Shown: positions 48,483 to 57,670, counted from the stretch's first letter. The stretch is 64,000 nt of DNA from Streptomyces fulvoviolaceus (GCF_000718165.1 NZ_JOEY01000046.1:1-64000), one strand, 5' to 3'. Notes: generated from the letters alone by a model not told the origin. Numbers and translations are program-made.

Positions 48483-49333
48483 CTGAAGAACCCCTGTCCC
48501 GACTTGCGGCCCAGCAGCCCCGACTCGACCATGCGGCGCAGCAACGGGGGAGGGGCGTACAGCGGTTCCCGGTACTCCTCGTACAACGCCTCGCCTATCG
48601 CCGCCACGGTGTCCAGGCCGATCAGGTCGGCGAGGCGCAGTGGGCCCATGGGGTGCGCGCAGCCGGCGGTCATCCCCGTGTCGATGTCCTCCGCCGTCGC
48701 CGTACCGGAGCCGACCATCCGCACCGCTGCCAACAGGTAGGGAACCAGGAGGGAGTTGACGACGAAGCCCGCGCGGTCCTCGGCCACGACCGCCTTCTTG
48801 CCCAGGATCTCCGTCGCGAAGGTCCGCACACGCTGTTCCGTGGCTTTCGAGGTCTGCAGTGAGGGGATCACCTCGACCAGCGGCATGGCGGGGACCGGAT
48901 TGAAGAAGTGCAACCCGACCACCGCCTCCGGCCGTCGGGTCGCGGCCGCCAGCCGGGCGATGGGGATCGAGGAGGTGTTGCTGGCCAGTACGGCGGCCGG
49001 GTCGGCGACCACTTCGTCCAGCTGCCGGAACAGCGCGGTTTTGGCCTGCTCGTCCTCTACGGCGGCCTCGATGACCAGGTCCGCCCCGGACAGTCGGGAG
49101 AGGTCCGCGGTGACCGACACGCCGGCCAGGGCATGGGCGCGGTCCTCCGAGGTGATGGTTTCGCGCTTCTCCGCCTTGAGCAGGGAGTCCGCCACACCCG
49201 CCAGTCCCGCACGGGCCCGGTCCTCGGTCACGTCGCACAACGTGACGTGCAGCCCGGCCCGGGCACAGACCTCGGTGATACCCCGGCCCATCTGCCCGGC
49301 GCCGACGACTCCCACGTGCTTGATCGATGTCAT
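48467..49333 (-). CDS. 3-hydroxyacyl-CoA dehydrogenase (3-hydroxybutyryl-CoA type)
   Basis: 288 residues from ATG 49333, with GGAGGA upstream. NAD motif VGAGQMGRG near residue 10, SNTSSIPI near 118, catalytic HFFNPVP near 140, and the C-terminal GRKSGQGFF. It oxidises (S)-3-hydroxyacyl-CoA to 3-ketoacyl-CoA. It follows the LysR gene by 49 bases, so it may be co-transcribed with it. It could serve the crotonyl-CoA branch after the glutaryl-CoA dehydrogenase. Confidence 0.88.
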   Translation of the reverse strand: MTSIKHVGVVGAGQMGRGITEVCARAGLHVTLCDVTEDRARAGLAGVADSLLKAEKRETITSEDRAHALAGVSVTADLSRLSGADLVIEAAVEDEQAKTALFRQLDEVVADPAAVLASNTSSIPIARLAAATRRPEAVVGLHFFNPVPAMPLVEVIPSLQTSKATEQRVRTFATEILGKKAVVAEDRAGFVVNSLLVPYLLAAVRMVGSGTATAEDIDTGMTAGCAHPMGPLRLADLIGLDTVAAIGEALYEEYREPLYAPPPLLRRMVESGLLGRKSGQGFFSYRAA

Positions 49334-49382
49334 GTGTTCCTCCACCATGCGGTCTGTTCGTCGTTGCCGGGGCGCCGTGGCA

Positions 49383-50291
49383 TCAGCCGACGGCGGTGGT
49401 TGCGGCGGCCGCCTCCCGCAGACGGCGGATCACGCCGCGCACGGCGGGCGAGGTCTCACCTCTGCGGTACGCGCCCACCAGCCGAGTGGTCAGCGGTACG
49501 TCCGCCAGCGGGCGGTAGGCGACACCCGGTATCCGTACGCGGCGCAGCGAGTCCGGCACCAGTGCCACCGCGAGACCGCCGCCCACCAGAGTGAGAGCGG
49601 CGATGAAGTCCCGTACCGGAGGCGCACACTGAGGGCTGAATCCCCCCTGCGCGGCCACCTCCAGGATCTGGTCGCGGCAGCCGTACTCCTCGTCGAAGTG
49701 CGGGGCCACGAACTGCTCGTGGCGCAGTTCCGCCGCGGGCACCGCCTCGTACGCCGCCAGCGGGGCGCCCTCCGGCAGCGCCAGCACGACCTCCTCGGTG
49801 AGCAGACAGGTGGCCGTGACCCCGTCCGGATACTCCGGCCGCCAGCGCAGGAAGCCGACGTCGATGTCCCCGCAGGACAGGGCCTCCAGCTGGGCCGGTG
49901 TCTCCAACTCGCGCACCTGCACGGTGAGGTGGGTGTCGAGGGCCGCGCACCGGGTGAGGACGTCGGTCAGCACACCGGAGAAGGCGGCCGAGGCCACGTA
50001 GGCGATCTCGGCGTGCCCCAGCTCCCCGCGACCGGCACGCCGGCCCACCGCCTCCGCCCGGGCGGCCTGCGCGAGGGTCAGCCGGGCCTCTTCGAGGAAC
50101 AGCCGCCCGGCGCTGGTGAGCGCCGGGCGGGTGCGGCGCCCGCGGTCGATCAGACGGACTCCCAAGTGCGACTCCAGCGCCCTGACCTGGGCGCTGAGTG
50201 CCGAGGGAGCCAGATGCAGCCGGTCCGCCGCGCGCGCGAAGTGCAGTTCCTCCGCGACGACGACGAACGATTCCAGCCAGCGCAGTTCCAC
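49383..50291 (-). CDS. LysR-family transcriptional regulator
   Basis: 302 residues from GTG 50291, preceded by GGAGGAACC. Helix-turn-helix with FARAADRLHLAPSALSAQVR at about 20-40 (family position). A full effector domain follows. It is embedded in minus-strand genes between an alcohol dehydrogenase and a hydroxyacyl-CoA dehydrogenase, so the target is not obvious. Confidence 0.87.
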   Translation of the reverse strand: MELRWLESFVVVAEELHFARAADRLHLAPSALSAQVRALESHLGVRLIDRGRRTRPALTSAGRLFLEEARLTLAQAARAEAVGRRAGRGELGHAEIAYVASAAFSGVLTDVLTRCAALDTHLTVQVRELETPAQLEALSCGDIDVGFLRWRPEYPDGVTATCLLTEEVVLALPEGAPLAAYEAVPAAELRHEQFVAPHFDEEYGCRDQILEVAAQGGFSPQCAPPVRDFIAALTLVGGGLAVALVPDSLRRVRIPGVAYRPLADVPLTTRLVGAYRRGETSPAVRGVIRRLREAAAATTAVG

Positions 50292-50400
50292 CGGTTCCTC
50301 CGTCCTGCCGGGTGCACCGGCCGTGCACACGGCCGGTGGGATGGGCACCCCGCGGCGGCGTCAGGGCAGAACAGGTCCGCCGCGGGGTGAGCAGGGGATG

Positions 50401-51507
50401 TCAGGGGATGACGACGTAGTTGCTGAATCCGCCGTCGCGGTCCGTGAGCCCCGAGATCGCTTCGTTCACCCTGGACAGCGGGAACGGCTTGGCCTGCAGG
50501 TAGGACAGGTCCAGGGCGCCCGTGGCCACCATGTCGGCGAGCTCCTGCCCCTGCGCGGTGCTGAACCAGTTGGAGCCGATCAGCTGGACCTGCTCGTCCA
50601 TGAGCCACTTCACGTCCACGGGCAGCCGGTCGGCCACGCCGCCGACGTTGACCACCTTGCCGCCCCGCCGGACGCCCTGCAGGGAGTCGAGCATGGTCTC
50701 CACCGGGGCTTTGGCGCCGAGGGCGCTGATCACATAGTCCGCGCCCTCGCCGCCGGTGCGGGACTTCGCCCACTCACCGGTGGACCCGTCACCCAGCCGG
50801 AAGACCTCGACACGGTCCGGGGCAAGTTCCTTGACGCGTTTGAGGAGTTCCTCGTTGCGGCCGGTCCCGAGGATCCGGGAGGCTCCGGAGGCGAGCGCGA
50901 GTACGGTCGACGCGACGCCGAGGGTTCCCGTGATCCCGTCGATGAGCGCGACCTGGCCGGGGCCGGCCGCCGCGTTCTTGAGGGCACCGTAGGACGTGCC
51001 GATGTAGCCGAGCTTGCCGGCCTGTTCGAACGTCATGTTGTCCGGGATGTTGACGATCGAGTACTGCGGGGCGGTCATGTACTGCGCGAAACCGCCGTAG
51101 GGGTAGAGGTCGAAGATCCGCTGGCCGTCACGGGAGGTGCTGAAGTAGCCGTTCAGCGTGAAGTAGCGACACCGGCTCAGTTCACCGCCCCGGCAGACCT
51201 GACAACTCCCGCATCCGCGCAGGGGGTTGACGTACACCCGGTCACCCGGCTTGGTGTTCAGCACCGCCTCACCGACGGCTTCGACCACCCCGGCCGCGTC
51301 CAGGCCGAAGATGGCGGGGAACTTCGGCAGCGGCTGATGCGGGAACCAGGTCGGCCAGTTGTTGATCACATTGGCCATGTTCGGCACGATCCCGCACGCC
51401 TTGACCCGCACCAGCACGTCGGTCGGTCGCGGGGTGGGCCTGTCGATCGTGTCCACGGACATCGGCTCACCGAGCGCGTGCAGTCGTGCAGCGAGCATTT
51501 TCGCCAT
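50401..51507 (-). CDS. Medium-chain alcohol dehydrogenase
   Basis: 368 residues from ATG 51507 (AGGAG upstream). Zinc-type MDR fold: GLDAAGVVEAVG near 72, structural-zinc cysteines CGSCQVCRGGELSRC near 100, and a cofactor domain with GITGTLGVAS near 185. The usual catalytic-zinc CGSD motif reads CGIVPN, with Asn-Met in place of the usual residues, so the active site is atypical. Fourth gene of the enolase-paralogue operon under operator O1. It may act on an aldehyde or ketone from ring cleavage. Confidence 0.82.
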   Translation of the reverse strand: MAKMLAARLHALGEPMSVDTIDRPTPRPTDVLVRVKACGIVPNMANVINNWPTWFPHQPLPKFPAIFGLDAAGVVEAVGEAVLNTKPGDRVYVNPLRGCGSCQVCRGGELSRCRYFTLNGYFSTSRDGQRIFDLYPYGGFAQYMTAPQYSIVNIPDNMTFEQAGKLGYIGTSYGALKNAAAGPGQVALIDGITGTLGVASTVLALASGASRILGTGRNEELLKRVKELAPDRVEVFRLGDGSTGEWAKSRTGGEGADYVISALGAKAPVETMLDSLQGVRRGGKVVNVGGVADRLPVDVKWLMDEQVQLIGSNWFSTAQGQELADMVATGALDLSYLQAKPFPLSRVNEAISGLTDRDGGFSNYVVIP

Positions 51508-51568
51508 TGAAATACTCCTTGAAACTGCCCCGCCCCAGGCGGCCGGGGGCGGAGAATCTAAAAATTCC

Positions 51569-52120
51569 CTACGAATTAGGGAAAGGATTCGGGTAGTTGT
51601 CCTCGAGGTCGATGCCCAGCAGCCCCATGATGCGGACGCCGGAGTTGTACCAGGCGATGGACAGCGACAGTTCGACCATCTGCTTGTCCGTGAGATGGCC
51701 GGCGGCGGCACGCCACGTCTCCTCCGAGACGTCGACCAGGAGCGTGGACTCCTTCGCCAGGCGCATCACCGCCTTCTCCGTCTCGTCGAACAGGTCGGAC
51801 GACTCGAAGTCGGCCACCGCCGCGAGCTGTTCCTCGGTGAGTCCGGCCTTGAGCCCGTGCGACTGGTGATGCGCGACCTCGTACGCCGACCGGGTCGCGT
51901 ACCCCACGGTCAGGATCGCCAGTTCCCGGAGCTTGGGGCTGAGGTCGGCGGCCCGCAGCGAGTTGGCGTAGGTCAGAAAGGCGTCCAACTGGGTCGGTGC
52001 GTTGGTCAGGGCGAGGAAGATGTTCGCCGTCGGCACCTTGCGCTCGGCTTCGAGCCGGTCGTACAGGGGCTTCTGCGACTCGTCCGCGTCCTCGCGGTGC
52101 AGGTAGGGGACTCGTGCCAT
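51569..52120 (-). CDS. Carboxymuconolactone decarboxylase family protein
   Basis: 183 residues from ATG 52120, with AGGAG five bases before. AhpD/CMD fold with SPKLRELAILTVGYATRSAYEVAHH near 65-88 (pattern cited). The AhpD CxxC pair is absent; the segment keeps a Glu and His pair instead, as in gamma-carboxymuconolactone decarboxylase-like proteins. Third gene of the operon, 24 bases from the dioxygenase. Confidence 0.84.
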   Translation of the reverse strand: MARVPYLHREDADESQKPLYDRLEAERKVPTANIFLALTNAPTQLDAFLTYANSLRAADLSPKLRELAILTVGYATRSAYEVAHHQSHGLKAGLTEEQLAAVADFESSDLFDETEKAVMRLAKESTLLVDVSEETWRAAAGHLTDKQMVELSLSIAWYNSGVRIMGLLGIDLEDNYPNPFPNS

Positions 52121-52144
52121 GGTCACTCCTGGAAGTACGGAAGG

Positions 52145-53149
52145 TCAGTGCGGGGACTTTTCGAGCAGGAACCGCTCGAGCGACATCGGCTTCGGCAACT
52201 CGGCCGGCGGGATCTGCGGCACGCCGACGAAGGGCGACGCCTCGAAGTACCACTTCTCCAGGGCCGGCAGGCCCCAGCGGGCGTTGGTGCTCAGCGATCC
52301 CGCGTCCCAGCGCACCGGCTCGATCTCGGTGTCGATCGTCTGGTAGTGGCTGTTGAAGACCTCCACCCGGTGCCCGTCGGGGTCGCGGAGGTAGGTGAAG
52401 AGCATCCCGCCCGGACCGTGCCGTCCCGGGCCCCGCTCGACGCCCTCGCCGTAGCCCTGGATGCCCGCCCAGTCGCAGGCGGCGAAGATGTCATGGCTCT
52501 CGGAGACGGTGTAGGCGAAGTGGTGCAGGGCGGGCCCGGTGTTCTCGACGATCGCGAGGTCGAGGCAGGTGCCCTTGCGGTACATGAACGCACCCAGCAG
52601 CTTGTCGCCGTGCTCCAGGTACTCCGAGTTGCGGAAGCCGAGCTCGCTGTAGAACGCGCACAGTTCGTAGGTGTCGGGCGCGAAGATCTGGTAGTGGTCC
52701 AGCCGCTGCGCATGGGCGCCCTTGTACTGCGCGAAGTCGATGTGCAGCCGCGGCCGGGTCTCCATGTGCGCGCAGAGTTCGAGCGGCGTGCCGATCGGGT
52801 CGCTGACGTGCAGCGTGCGTCCCTGGTACGGGAGGTCGACCCACTCGGCGGGCAGATCCCGCTCGCGGAACCAGTCGTACGCGATGTCCAGGTCCTCGTC
52901 GAAGAACACCCGGAAGCCGATCCTCCTGCTCCTGCCCGCGCCCTCTTCGTCCAGCTCCAGGACGAGGCTGTGGTGGCAGGCCTCGGCCAGGCCGCGCAGG
53001 TAGCAGGTGCGCTCGTCCTCGTCGCTGACGACCAGCCCCAGCACGTTCACGTAGAAGTTCCGGCTCTCGGCGAGATCGGCGACCGTGAGACGCACGTGGC
53101 TGGAGCGGGTGATGTTGAAACTGGGGCGCAGATTGACGGGTGGCAGCAT
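52145..53149 (-). CDS. Extradiol ring-cleavage dioxygenase (HpaD/BphC-like)
   Basis: 334 residues, type I extradiol dioxygenase. The two VOC domains are complete, with Fe(II) ligands His in LDHYQIF, His in LHHFAYT and Glu in HRVEVFN. Close in layout to homoprotocatechuate 2,3-dioxygenases. Lies in the LacI-type regulon, so an aromatic catechol is likely the regulon's substrate or intermediate. 60 bases follow the enolase paralogue stop. Confidence 0.87.
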   Translation of the reverse strand: MLPPVNLRPSFNITRSSHVRLTVADLAESRNFYVNVLGLVVSDEDERTCYLRGLAEACHHSLVLELDEEGAGRSRRIGFRVFFDEDLDIAYDWFRERDLPAEWVDLPYQGRTLHVSDPIGTPLELCAHMETRPRLHIDFAQYKGAHAQRLDHYQIFAPDTYELCAFYSELGFRNSEYLEHGDKLLGAFMYRKGTCLDLAIVENTGPALHHFAYTVSESHDIFAACDWAGIQGYGEGVERGPGRHGPGGMLFTYLRDPDGHRVEVFNSHYQTIDTEIEPVRWDAGSLSTNARWGLPALEKWYFEASPFVGVPQIPPAELPKPMSLERFLLEKSPH

Positions 53150-53209
53150 GCTGGTCTCCGTGCTCGGATCGGCTCTGGATTTCGATGAATGTAATGCTTC
53201 GAGGCCGTT

Positions 53210-54520
53210 TTACGGCTTGGTCGTCGGGGAATCGACGGCGGCGAATGTGAATGCGGACCATCCGCTGAATTCCGCGGATTCGCCGAGGGACTCCTCGATA
53301 CGCAGAACCTCGTTCCATTTGGCCATGCGCTCGGAGCGTGTGAACGAGCCCACCTTGAGTTGGCCGGCGTCCCAGCCGACGCTCAGATGGGCGATGGTGA
53401 TGTCCTCGGTCTCCCCGGACCGCGCCGAGACGATCGTGCCGAAGCCGGCTTCCTTTCCGGCCCGCAGGGCCTGGAACGCCTCCGTGACCGTGCCCGCCTG
53501 GTTCGGCTTGATCAGGACGGCGTTCGCCGTTCCGCCGGTCGCCGCGGCCTCGACCCGCTTGGCGTTCGTGACCAGGTAGTCGTCGCCGATCACCTGGCAG
53601 CGGTGGCCGTGGCGCCGGGTGAACTCCAGCATGCCCTCGTGGTCGTCCTCGCCCACCGGGTCCTCGACGGACAGGATCGGATACTGCTCGACCCAGCCGC
53701 CCAGCATGTCGATCAGCGCGGCGGTGTCCAGGGTGCGGTCGTCCAGGGCCAGCGTGTACCGCCCGCCGCTGCCGAACTGTGAGGCCGCGACGTCCAGTGA
53801 GATGCCGACCTGGGTGGTGGGTGCGAAGCCCGCGCTCTCGATCGCCCGGGTCAGCGTCTCCAGCGCCTCCTCGTTGGAGTCGAACGCCGGCCAGAAGCCG
53901 CCCTCGTCGGCGACCCCCTGCGCCTTGCCCGCCTTCCGCATCAGAGCGCCGGCGGCCCGGTAGATCTCCGCCGTCCAGTCCAGGGCCTCGGAGAAGCTCC
54001 GCGCCGCGGGGCACATCACCATGAAGTCCTGGACGTCGACGCGGCGGTCCGCGTGGGCGCCGCCACCGAAGATCTGGATCTCCGGCAGCGGGATGCGCAC
54101 CGGCCGTCCGCCCGCCAGGTGCTGCCACAGGGGTACGCCGGCCGACGCGGCGGTGGCGTGCAGGACCGCCATGGACGTGGCCACGATCGCGTTGCCGCCG
54201 AGACGGCTGCGGTCGGGGGTGCCGTCGAGGTCCACCAGCAGCCGGTCGACGGCTTCCTGGTCGGTCGTGTCGAGGTCCAGGAGGGCGGGGGCGATCTCGT
54301 GGTTCACCGAGCCCACCGCACGTCGGACATCGAGGCCGCCGAAGCGGCTGCCGCCGTCGCGCAGGTCGAGCGCCTCGCCCTGACCCGTCGAGGCCCCCGC
54401 CGGGGCGATGGCCCGCCCGATCGCGCCGTCCGCGAGGTGGACCTCGACCTCGACGGTCGGCCGACCGCGTGAGTCCCACACCCTGCGGCCGTGGAGCTTG
54501 GCGATCCGCGCGTCTGTCAT
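53210..54520 (-). CDS. Enolase paralogue with altered active site
   Basis: 436 residues, the length of bacterial enolase. Present: WDSRGRPTVEV, loop 1 GASTG (43-47 region), His 156 in GGAHAD, Glu 206, the Mg ligands Asp 243, Glu 286 and Asp 314, Lys 338 and Lys 389. Altered: the loop S-H-R-S-G-E-T reads SARSGET (His to Ala at 366), and the usual Glu of the QEFM segment is Asp 165. These changes suggest an enolase-fold dehydratase for something other than 2-phosphoglycerate. Enolase paralogues with new roles exist in phosphinothricin biosynthesis. First gene of a four-gene operon under a LacI-type operator at 54742. Confidence 0.85.
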   Translation of the reverse strand: MTDARIAKLHGRRVWDSRGRPTVEVEVHLADGAIGRAIAPAGASTGQGEALDLRDGGSRFGGLDVRRAVGSVNHEIAPALLDLDTTDQEAVDRLLVDLDGTPDRSRLGGNAIVATSMAVLHATAASAGVPLWQHLAGGRPVRIPLPEIQIFGGGAHADRRVDVQDFMVMCPAARSFSEALDWTAEIYRAAGALMRKAGKAQGVADEGGFWPAFDSNEEALETLTRAIESAGFAPTTQVGISLDVAASQFGSGGRYTLALDDRTLDTAALIDMLGGWVEQYPILSVEDPVGEDDHEGMLEFTRRHGHRCQVIGDDYLVTNAKRVEAAATGGTANAVLIKPNQAGTVTEAFQALRAGKEAGFGTIVSARSGETEDITIAHLSVGWDAGQLKVGSFTRSERMAKWNEVLRIEESLGESAEFSGWSAFTFAAVDSPTTKP

Positions 54521-54741
54521 GGCGGTGCGACCTTTCGGAGTTCGGATGATCGGGGTGATGAGCGGTGCCCGTGCCTCTCGTCCGGGGGACTTCCCTGCGG
54601 CCGGAGGCGTACGGGAGAAGTCCTCGCTGACGAACGGGCCTGGACGGCCCCCGCGGGGCGGCACCTGAGATCGGTGCGGCGGCGCTGGGCACGAGCGAAA
54701 GGGAGATCGACGAGGGTTACTCGTCCACTGCGGCTCTTGTC

Positions 54742-54757
54742 GTGCTAACGATAGCGC
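54742..54757. promoter_or_regulatory. LacI-type operator O1 (enolase-paralogue operon)
   Basis: GTGCTAACGATAGCGC, 222 bases upstream of the enolase paralogue start on the minus strand. Fourteen of 16 positions match the perfect copy at 56816. Confidence 0.75.
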
Positions 54758-54856
54758 AATCGTGCAAAGAAGCGGCGGCTGTGTCAAGGGGTGGGTGACG
54801 CTCCGATCCCTTGGCCTCGCAGTTTGTTTGCGCCGTCTTGGCTCGCCGGGACGTGA

Positions 54857-54872
54857 ATGCTATCGTTCGCAC
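54857..54872. promoter_or_regulatory. LacI-type operator O2 (FMN reductase)
   Basis: ATGCTATCGTTCGCAC, 118 bases upstream of the FMN reductase ATG. A weaker match to the palindrome. O1 and O2 lie 115 bases apart in the divergent region. Confidence 0.65.
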
Positions 54873-54989
54873 AACCGTGAGTGCTCCGACAAGAACTCCG
54901 GCGGACCCGCGCTCTCCTGGACCGACGGACAGCGCAGGCGGCGTGAGTCCGCCGGGCCGGATCCCGGCCGAGAGGAAAGTGAGCCCGAC

Positions 54990-55583
54990 ATGACACTCCA
55001 GCCCTCCGTGGCGCCCATGACCCTCACCACCGTGGTGGCCAGCACTCGCCCCGGACGTGTGGGCAGATCCGTCGCGGACTGGTTCACCCTCCGGGCCGCG
55101 GAGCACGACCGGTTCGAGTCGCACACCGTCGACCTGTACGAACTCGATCTCCCCTTCTACGACGAGCCGCATCCGCCCGCCCAGCAGCGGTACACGAAGA
55201 GCCACACCCGCGAATGGAGCCGGATCGTCGACGCGTCCGACGCGTTCGTCTTCGTCACCCCGGAATACAACGGCGGCTTCCCCGCCCCGTTGAAGAACGC
55301 GTGGGACTACCTCGTCGTGGAGTGGCAGCACAAGCCGGCGGGCTTCGTCAGCTACGGAGGCGTCTCGGCGGGCACCCGGGCGGTGCAGATGGGCAAGCAG
55401 GTCGTGGCGAACCTCAGGATGCTGCCGATCGGTCCGACCGTGAGCATCCCGTTCGTCAACGAACTCGTCGAGGACGGCGATGTCAGGCCCGGCAAGATAC
55501 ATGAGGCCGCCGCCGAGCAGATGCTGGACGAACTCGCGCGCACCGCCCGTGTCATGGGGCGGCTGCGCAGCGGAACGTACTGA
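54990..55583 (+). CDS. NAD(P)H-dependent FMN reductase
   Basis: 197 residues from ATG 54990. Flavodoxin-like NADPH:FMN reductase: TRPGRVGRSVADW near residue 18 binds FMN phosphate, and TPEYNGGFPAPLKNAWDYL near 85 is the flavin/dimer motif. It may supply reduced FMN to a monooxygenase in the LacI-type regulon. An in-frame ATG at 55008 is an alternative. Followed by a strong terminator. Confidence 0.85.
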   Translation: MTLQPSVAPMTLTTVVASTRPGRVGRSVADWFTLRAAEHDRFESHTVDLYELDLPFYDEPHPPAQQRYTKSHTREWSRIVDASDAFVFVTPEYNGGFPAPLKNAWDYLVVEWQHKPAGFVSYGGVSAGTRAVQMGKQVVANLRMLPIGPTVSIPFVNELVEDGDVRPGKIHEAAAEQMLDELARTARVMGRLRSGTY

Positions 55584-55598
55584 TCTGGTGCCGTACAG

Positions 55599-55637
55599 GC
55601 GAAGGCGCCCGGAGTTCATCGCTCCGGGCGCCTTCGC
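55599..55637. terminator. Hairpin terminator after FMN reductase
   Basis: GCGAAGGCGCCCGGAG and its exact complement CTCCGGGCGCCTTCGC surround a 7-base loop. A 16-base perfect stem between the FMN reductase and the converging lacI-type gene. Confidence 0.88.
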
Positions 55638-55665
55638 ATGTACGGCGGATGAGGCCGTCCCCGGC

Positions 55666-56697
55666 TCAGACGGACCTGGACGGGGCCCTTCCGTCAGGGG
55701 GCGCCGTGCTGCCGCGCAGGACGAGCGAGCCGGGGGAGACCGACGTGTACGGGCCGTCGTTGACCGGCTTGGTCTTGAGCCGGCGCATCAGCCACAGAGC
55801 ACAGCCGGTGGCCATCTCCTGGATCGGCAGACCGATCGTGGTGAGCCCGGGACCCCACCAGGAGAACCCCGGCTCGTCCCCGAACCCGACCACGGACAGC
55901 TCCCCGGGCACCTTCACCCCCTGCTCGGACAGCTCCTCCAGGACCCCCAGGGTGAGCTGGATCGATCCCAGCACGAGCGCGGTGGGCGCGTCCGGACCCT
56001 TCAGCAGCCGGCGCACCGCCTGGCGGCCGTGGTCCACGGACGACGGCGGCCCGAGCTCCGTATACCCGGCGTCGTCCGGCAGGCCGCCTTCACTCAGGGC
56101 GCTACGGAAGCCGCGCAGACGCTCCGCACCCGTGGGCAGCTCTGTGGGCCCGCCCAGATACGCGACACGGGTGTGGCCCAGCGTCACCAGGTGGGCCGTG
56201 GCCCGGCGCAGTGCCTCGTGGTCGTCCACGCCGAACCACTGGGAACCGAGCGACGGGTGGCGGCGCAGCAACTGGAGGTGCGGGACCGCCTTGAGCAGCT
56301 TGACCGACTCGGCGTGGGGGCGTGCGGTGGGCACGATGATCACGCCGGCCACGCGGTTGGCGGACAGTTCGCGCAGGTGGCGCAGCTCCACCATCCGGTC
56401 GTCGTCGGTCTCCGAGAGCATCAGCTGGAAGCCCTCGGCCTCCATGTTCTTGGACAGCTCGTGCGCGATCGTCGAGTAGAAGCTGTTGCGGATGTCCGGG
56501 ATGACCAACGCGACCACGTTGCTGGACGCTCCGCGCATCATCCGGGCCGCGCGGTTGCCGACGTATCCCATCTCGGATGCGGCCTGGCGGACCCGGAACT
56601 TGGTCTCCTCGCTGATGCGGGGGTCGTCGGAGAGCGCCCGGCCGACCGTCGAGACGGAGATCCCGAGGCGTTCGGCGATGTCCCTGGTCGTGATCAC
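55666..56697 (-). CDS. LacI-family regulator
   Basis: 343 residues from GTG 56697. N-terminal helix-turn-helix TTRDIAERLGISVSTVGRAL at about 3-22 with the hinge MRGASSN, then a sugar-binding-type periplasmic fold (DIRNSFYSTIAHEL). Four operators of the type GTGCTA-N4-TAGCAC lie around it, one 48 bases upstream of its own start (O3), so it is probably autoregulated and controls the genes from 50.4 to 62.4 kb. The inducer is unknown. Confidence 0.88.
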   Translation of the reverse strand: MITTRDIAERLGISVSTVGRALSDDPRISEETKFRVRQAASEMGYVGNRAARMMRGASSNVVALVIPDIRNSFYSTIAHELSKNMEAEGFQLMLSETDDDRMVELRHLRELSANRVAGVIIVPTARPHAESVKLLKAVPHLQLLRRHPSLGSQWFGVDDHEALRRATAHLVTLGHTRVAYLGGPTELPTGAERLRGFRSALSEGGLPDDAGYTELGPPSSVDHGRQAVRRLLKGPDAPTALVLGSIQLTLGVLEELSEQGVKVPGELSVVGFGDEPGFSWWGPGLTTIGLPIQEMATGCALWLMRRLKTKPVNDGPYTSVSPGSLVLRGSTAPPDGRAPSRSV

Positions 56698-56744
56698 GTA
56701 AGGGCCCCCTCTGGCCGACTGATCCCGGTGCCGTCACTTTCCGT

Positions 56745-56760
56745 GTGCCAACGATAGCAC
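56745..56760. promoter_or_regulatory. LacI-type operator O3 (own gene)
   Basis: GTGCCAACGATAGCAC, 48 bases upstream of the lacI-type start. Two changes from the perfect copy at 56816. Confidence 0.72.
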
Positions 56761-56815
56761 TTTCGTCGCGCTCCGTGGTCGACGCTGTGGGGGCATCGGA
56801 TTGATCATTATCATC

Positions 56816-56831
56816 GTGCTAACGTTAGCAC
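56816..56831. promoter_or_regulatory. LacI-type operator O4 (FAH gene), perfect palindrome
   Basis: GTGCTAACGTTAGCAC, a perfect 16-base palindrome 52 bases before the FAH start. The strongest site of the set. Confidence 0.85.
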
Positions 56832-56882
56832 TGCTGGATGGGCCGTGCAGCCGCTTGAGGCTGCCTAGTTGCGGAGGTGTCC

Positions 56883-57662
56883 GTGCGGATCGTCAGGTAT
56901 GCAGTCGGCGGTGTGCGTCACTACGGAGAACTCGAAGCCGGTGACGCCAGGATCACGAGATTCGAGGGTGACCCTTTCACCGGACTGGCCCCTGCGGGGC
57001 ATGTCGACGAAGTCGGCGACGTAATCATTCTCGCGCCGTTGGAGCGGCCCCGAGTCTTCGGGTTCGCCTACAACTACGCCTCACACATTGACGAGACCGA
57101 CCGTGAGGTTCCGGAAGTTCCCGTGTGCTTCATGAAGCCGAGCACTGCGGTGATCGGGCCGGAAGACTCCATCGTCTATCCTGCGGATGGTGAACTGATC
57201 CATTTCGAGGGCGAGTTGGTTGTCGTCATCGGAAAGGAAGCCCGTCATGTGAAGCCCTCCGAGGCCCATGAGTACATCCTCGGCTATACGTGCGGCAATG
57301 ACGTCAGCGACCGCATCGTCCAGCGCAAGGAGAGTGCATTCGGAACGCTTCTGATCGGTAAGGGGCAGGACACTTTCGCTCCCCTCGGGCCGGTCATCGC
57401 GACCGAACTCGACCCCTCGGCACTGTCGCTGACGACTCGTGTGAACGGCACCGTCGTGCAGTCGGCGAGCACCGCCGACCTGCTGCTCGCCGTTCCCGAC
57501 ATCGTCAGTTACCTCAGCCGCTATCTGACGCTGCTGCCCGGAGACGCGATCATGACCGGCACGCCGTCCGGCGTCGGGCCGATCAGCCCCGGAGACGAGG
57601 TCGAGGTGGAGATCGAGGGCATCGGAGTGCTGCGCAATCCGGTCGTGGCGGAGAGCGCCTGA
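56883..57662 (+). CDS. Fumarylacetoacetate hydrolase family protein
   Basis: 259 residues from GTG 56883, chosen because GCGGAGGT lies five bases before it; GTG 56877 is also in frame. Metal motif HFEGELVVVIG near residue 104, then GYTCGNDVSDR and the C-terminal TGTPSGVGPI. It resembles 2-hydroxyhepta-2,4-diene-1,7-dioate isomerase/ acylpyruvase-type FAH enzymes. Its codons use A and T at third positions more often than neighbouring genes, which suggests a different origin. Under operator O4. Confidence 0.85.
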   Translation: MRIVRYAVGGVRHYGELEAGDARITRFEGDPFTGLAPAGHVDEVGDVIILAPLERPRVFGFAYNYASHIDETDREVPEVPVCFMKPSTAVIGPEDSIVYPADGELIHFEGELVVVIGKEARHVKPSEAHEYILGYTCGNDVSDRIVQRKESAFGTLLIGKGQDTFAPLGPVIATELDPSALSLTTRVNGTVVQSASTADLLLAVPDIVSYLSRYLTLLPGDAIMTGTPSGVGPISPGDEVEVEIEGIGVLRNPVVAESA

Positions 57663-57670
57663 CTCGAAAC

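Noticed and set aside
53210..54520. Housekeeping enolase
   Set aside because: The conserved loop His is replaced by Ala and the gene lies in a catabolic operon, so glycolytic function is unlikely.
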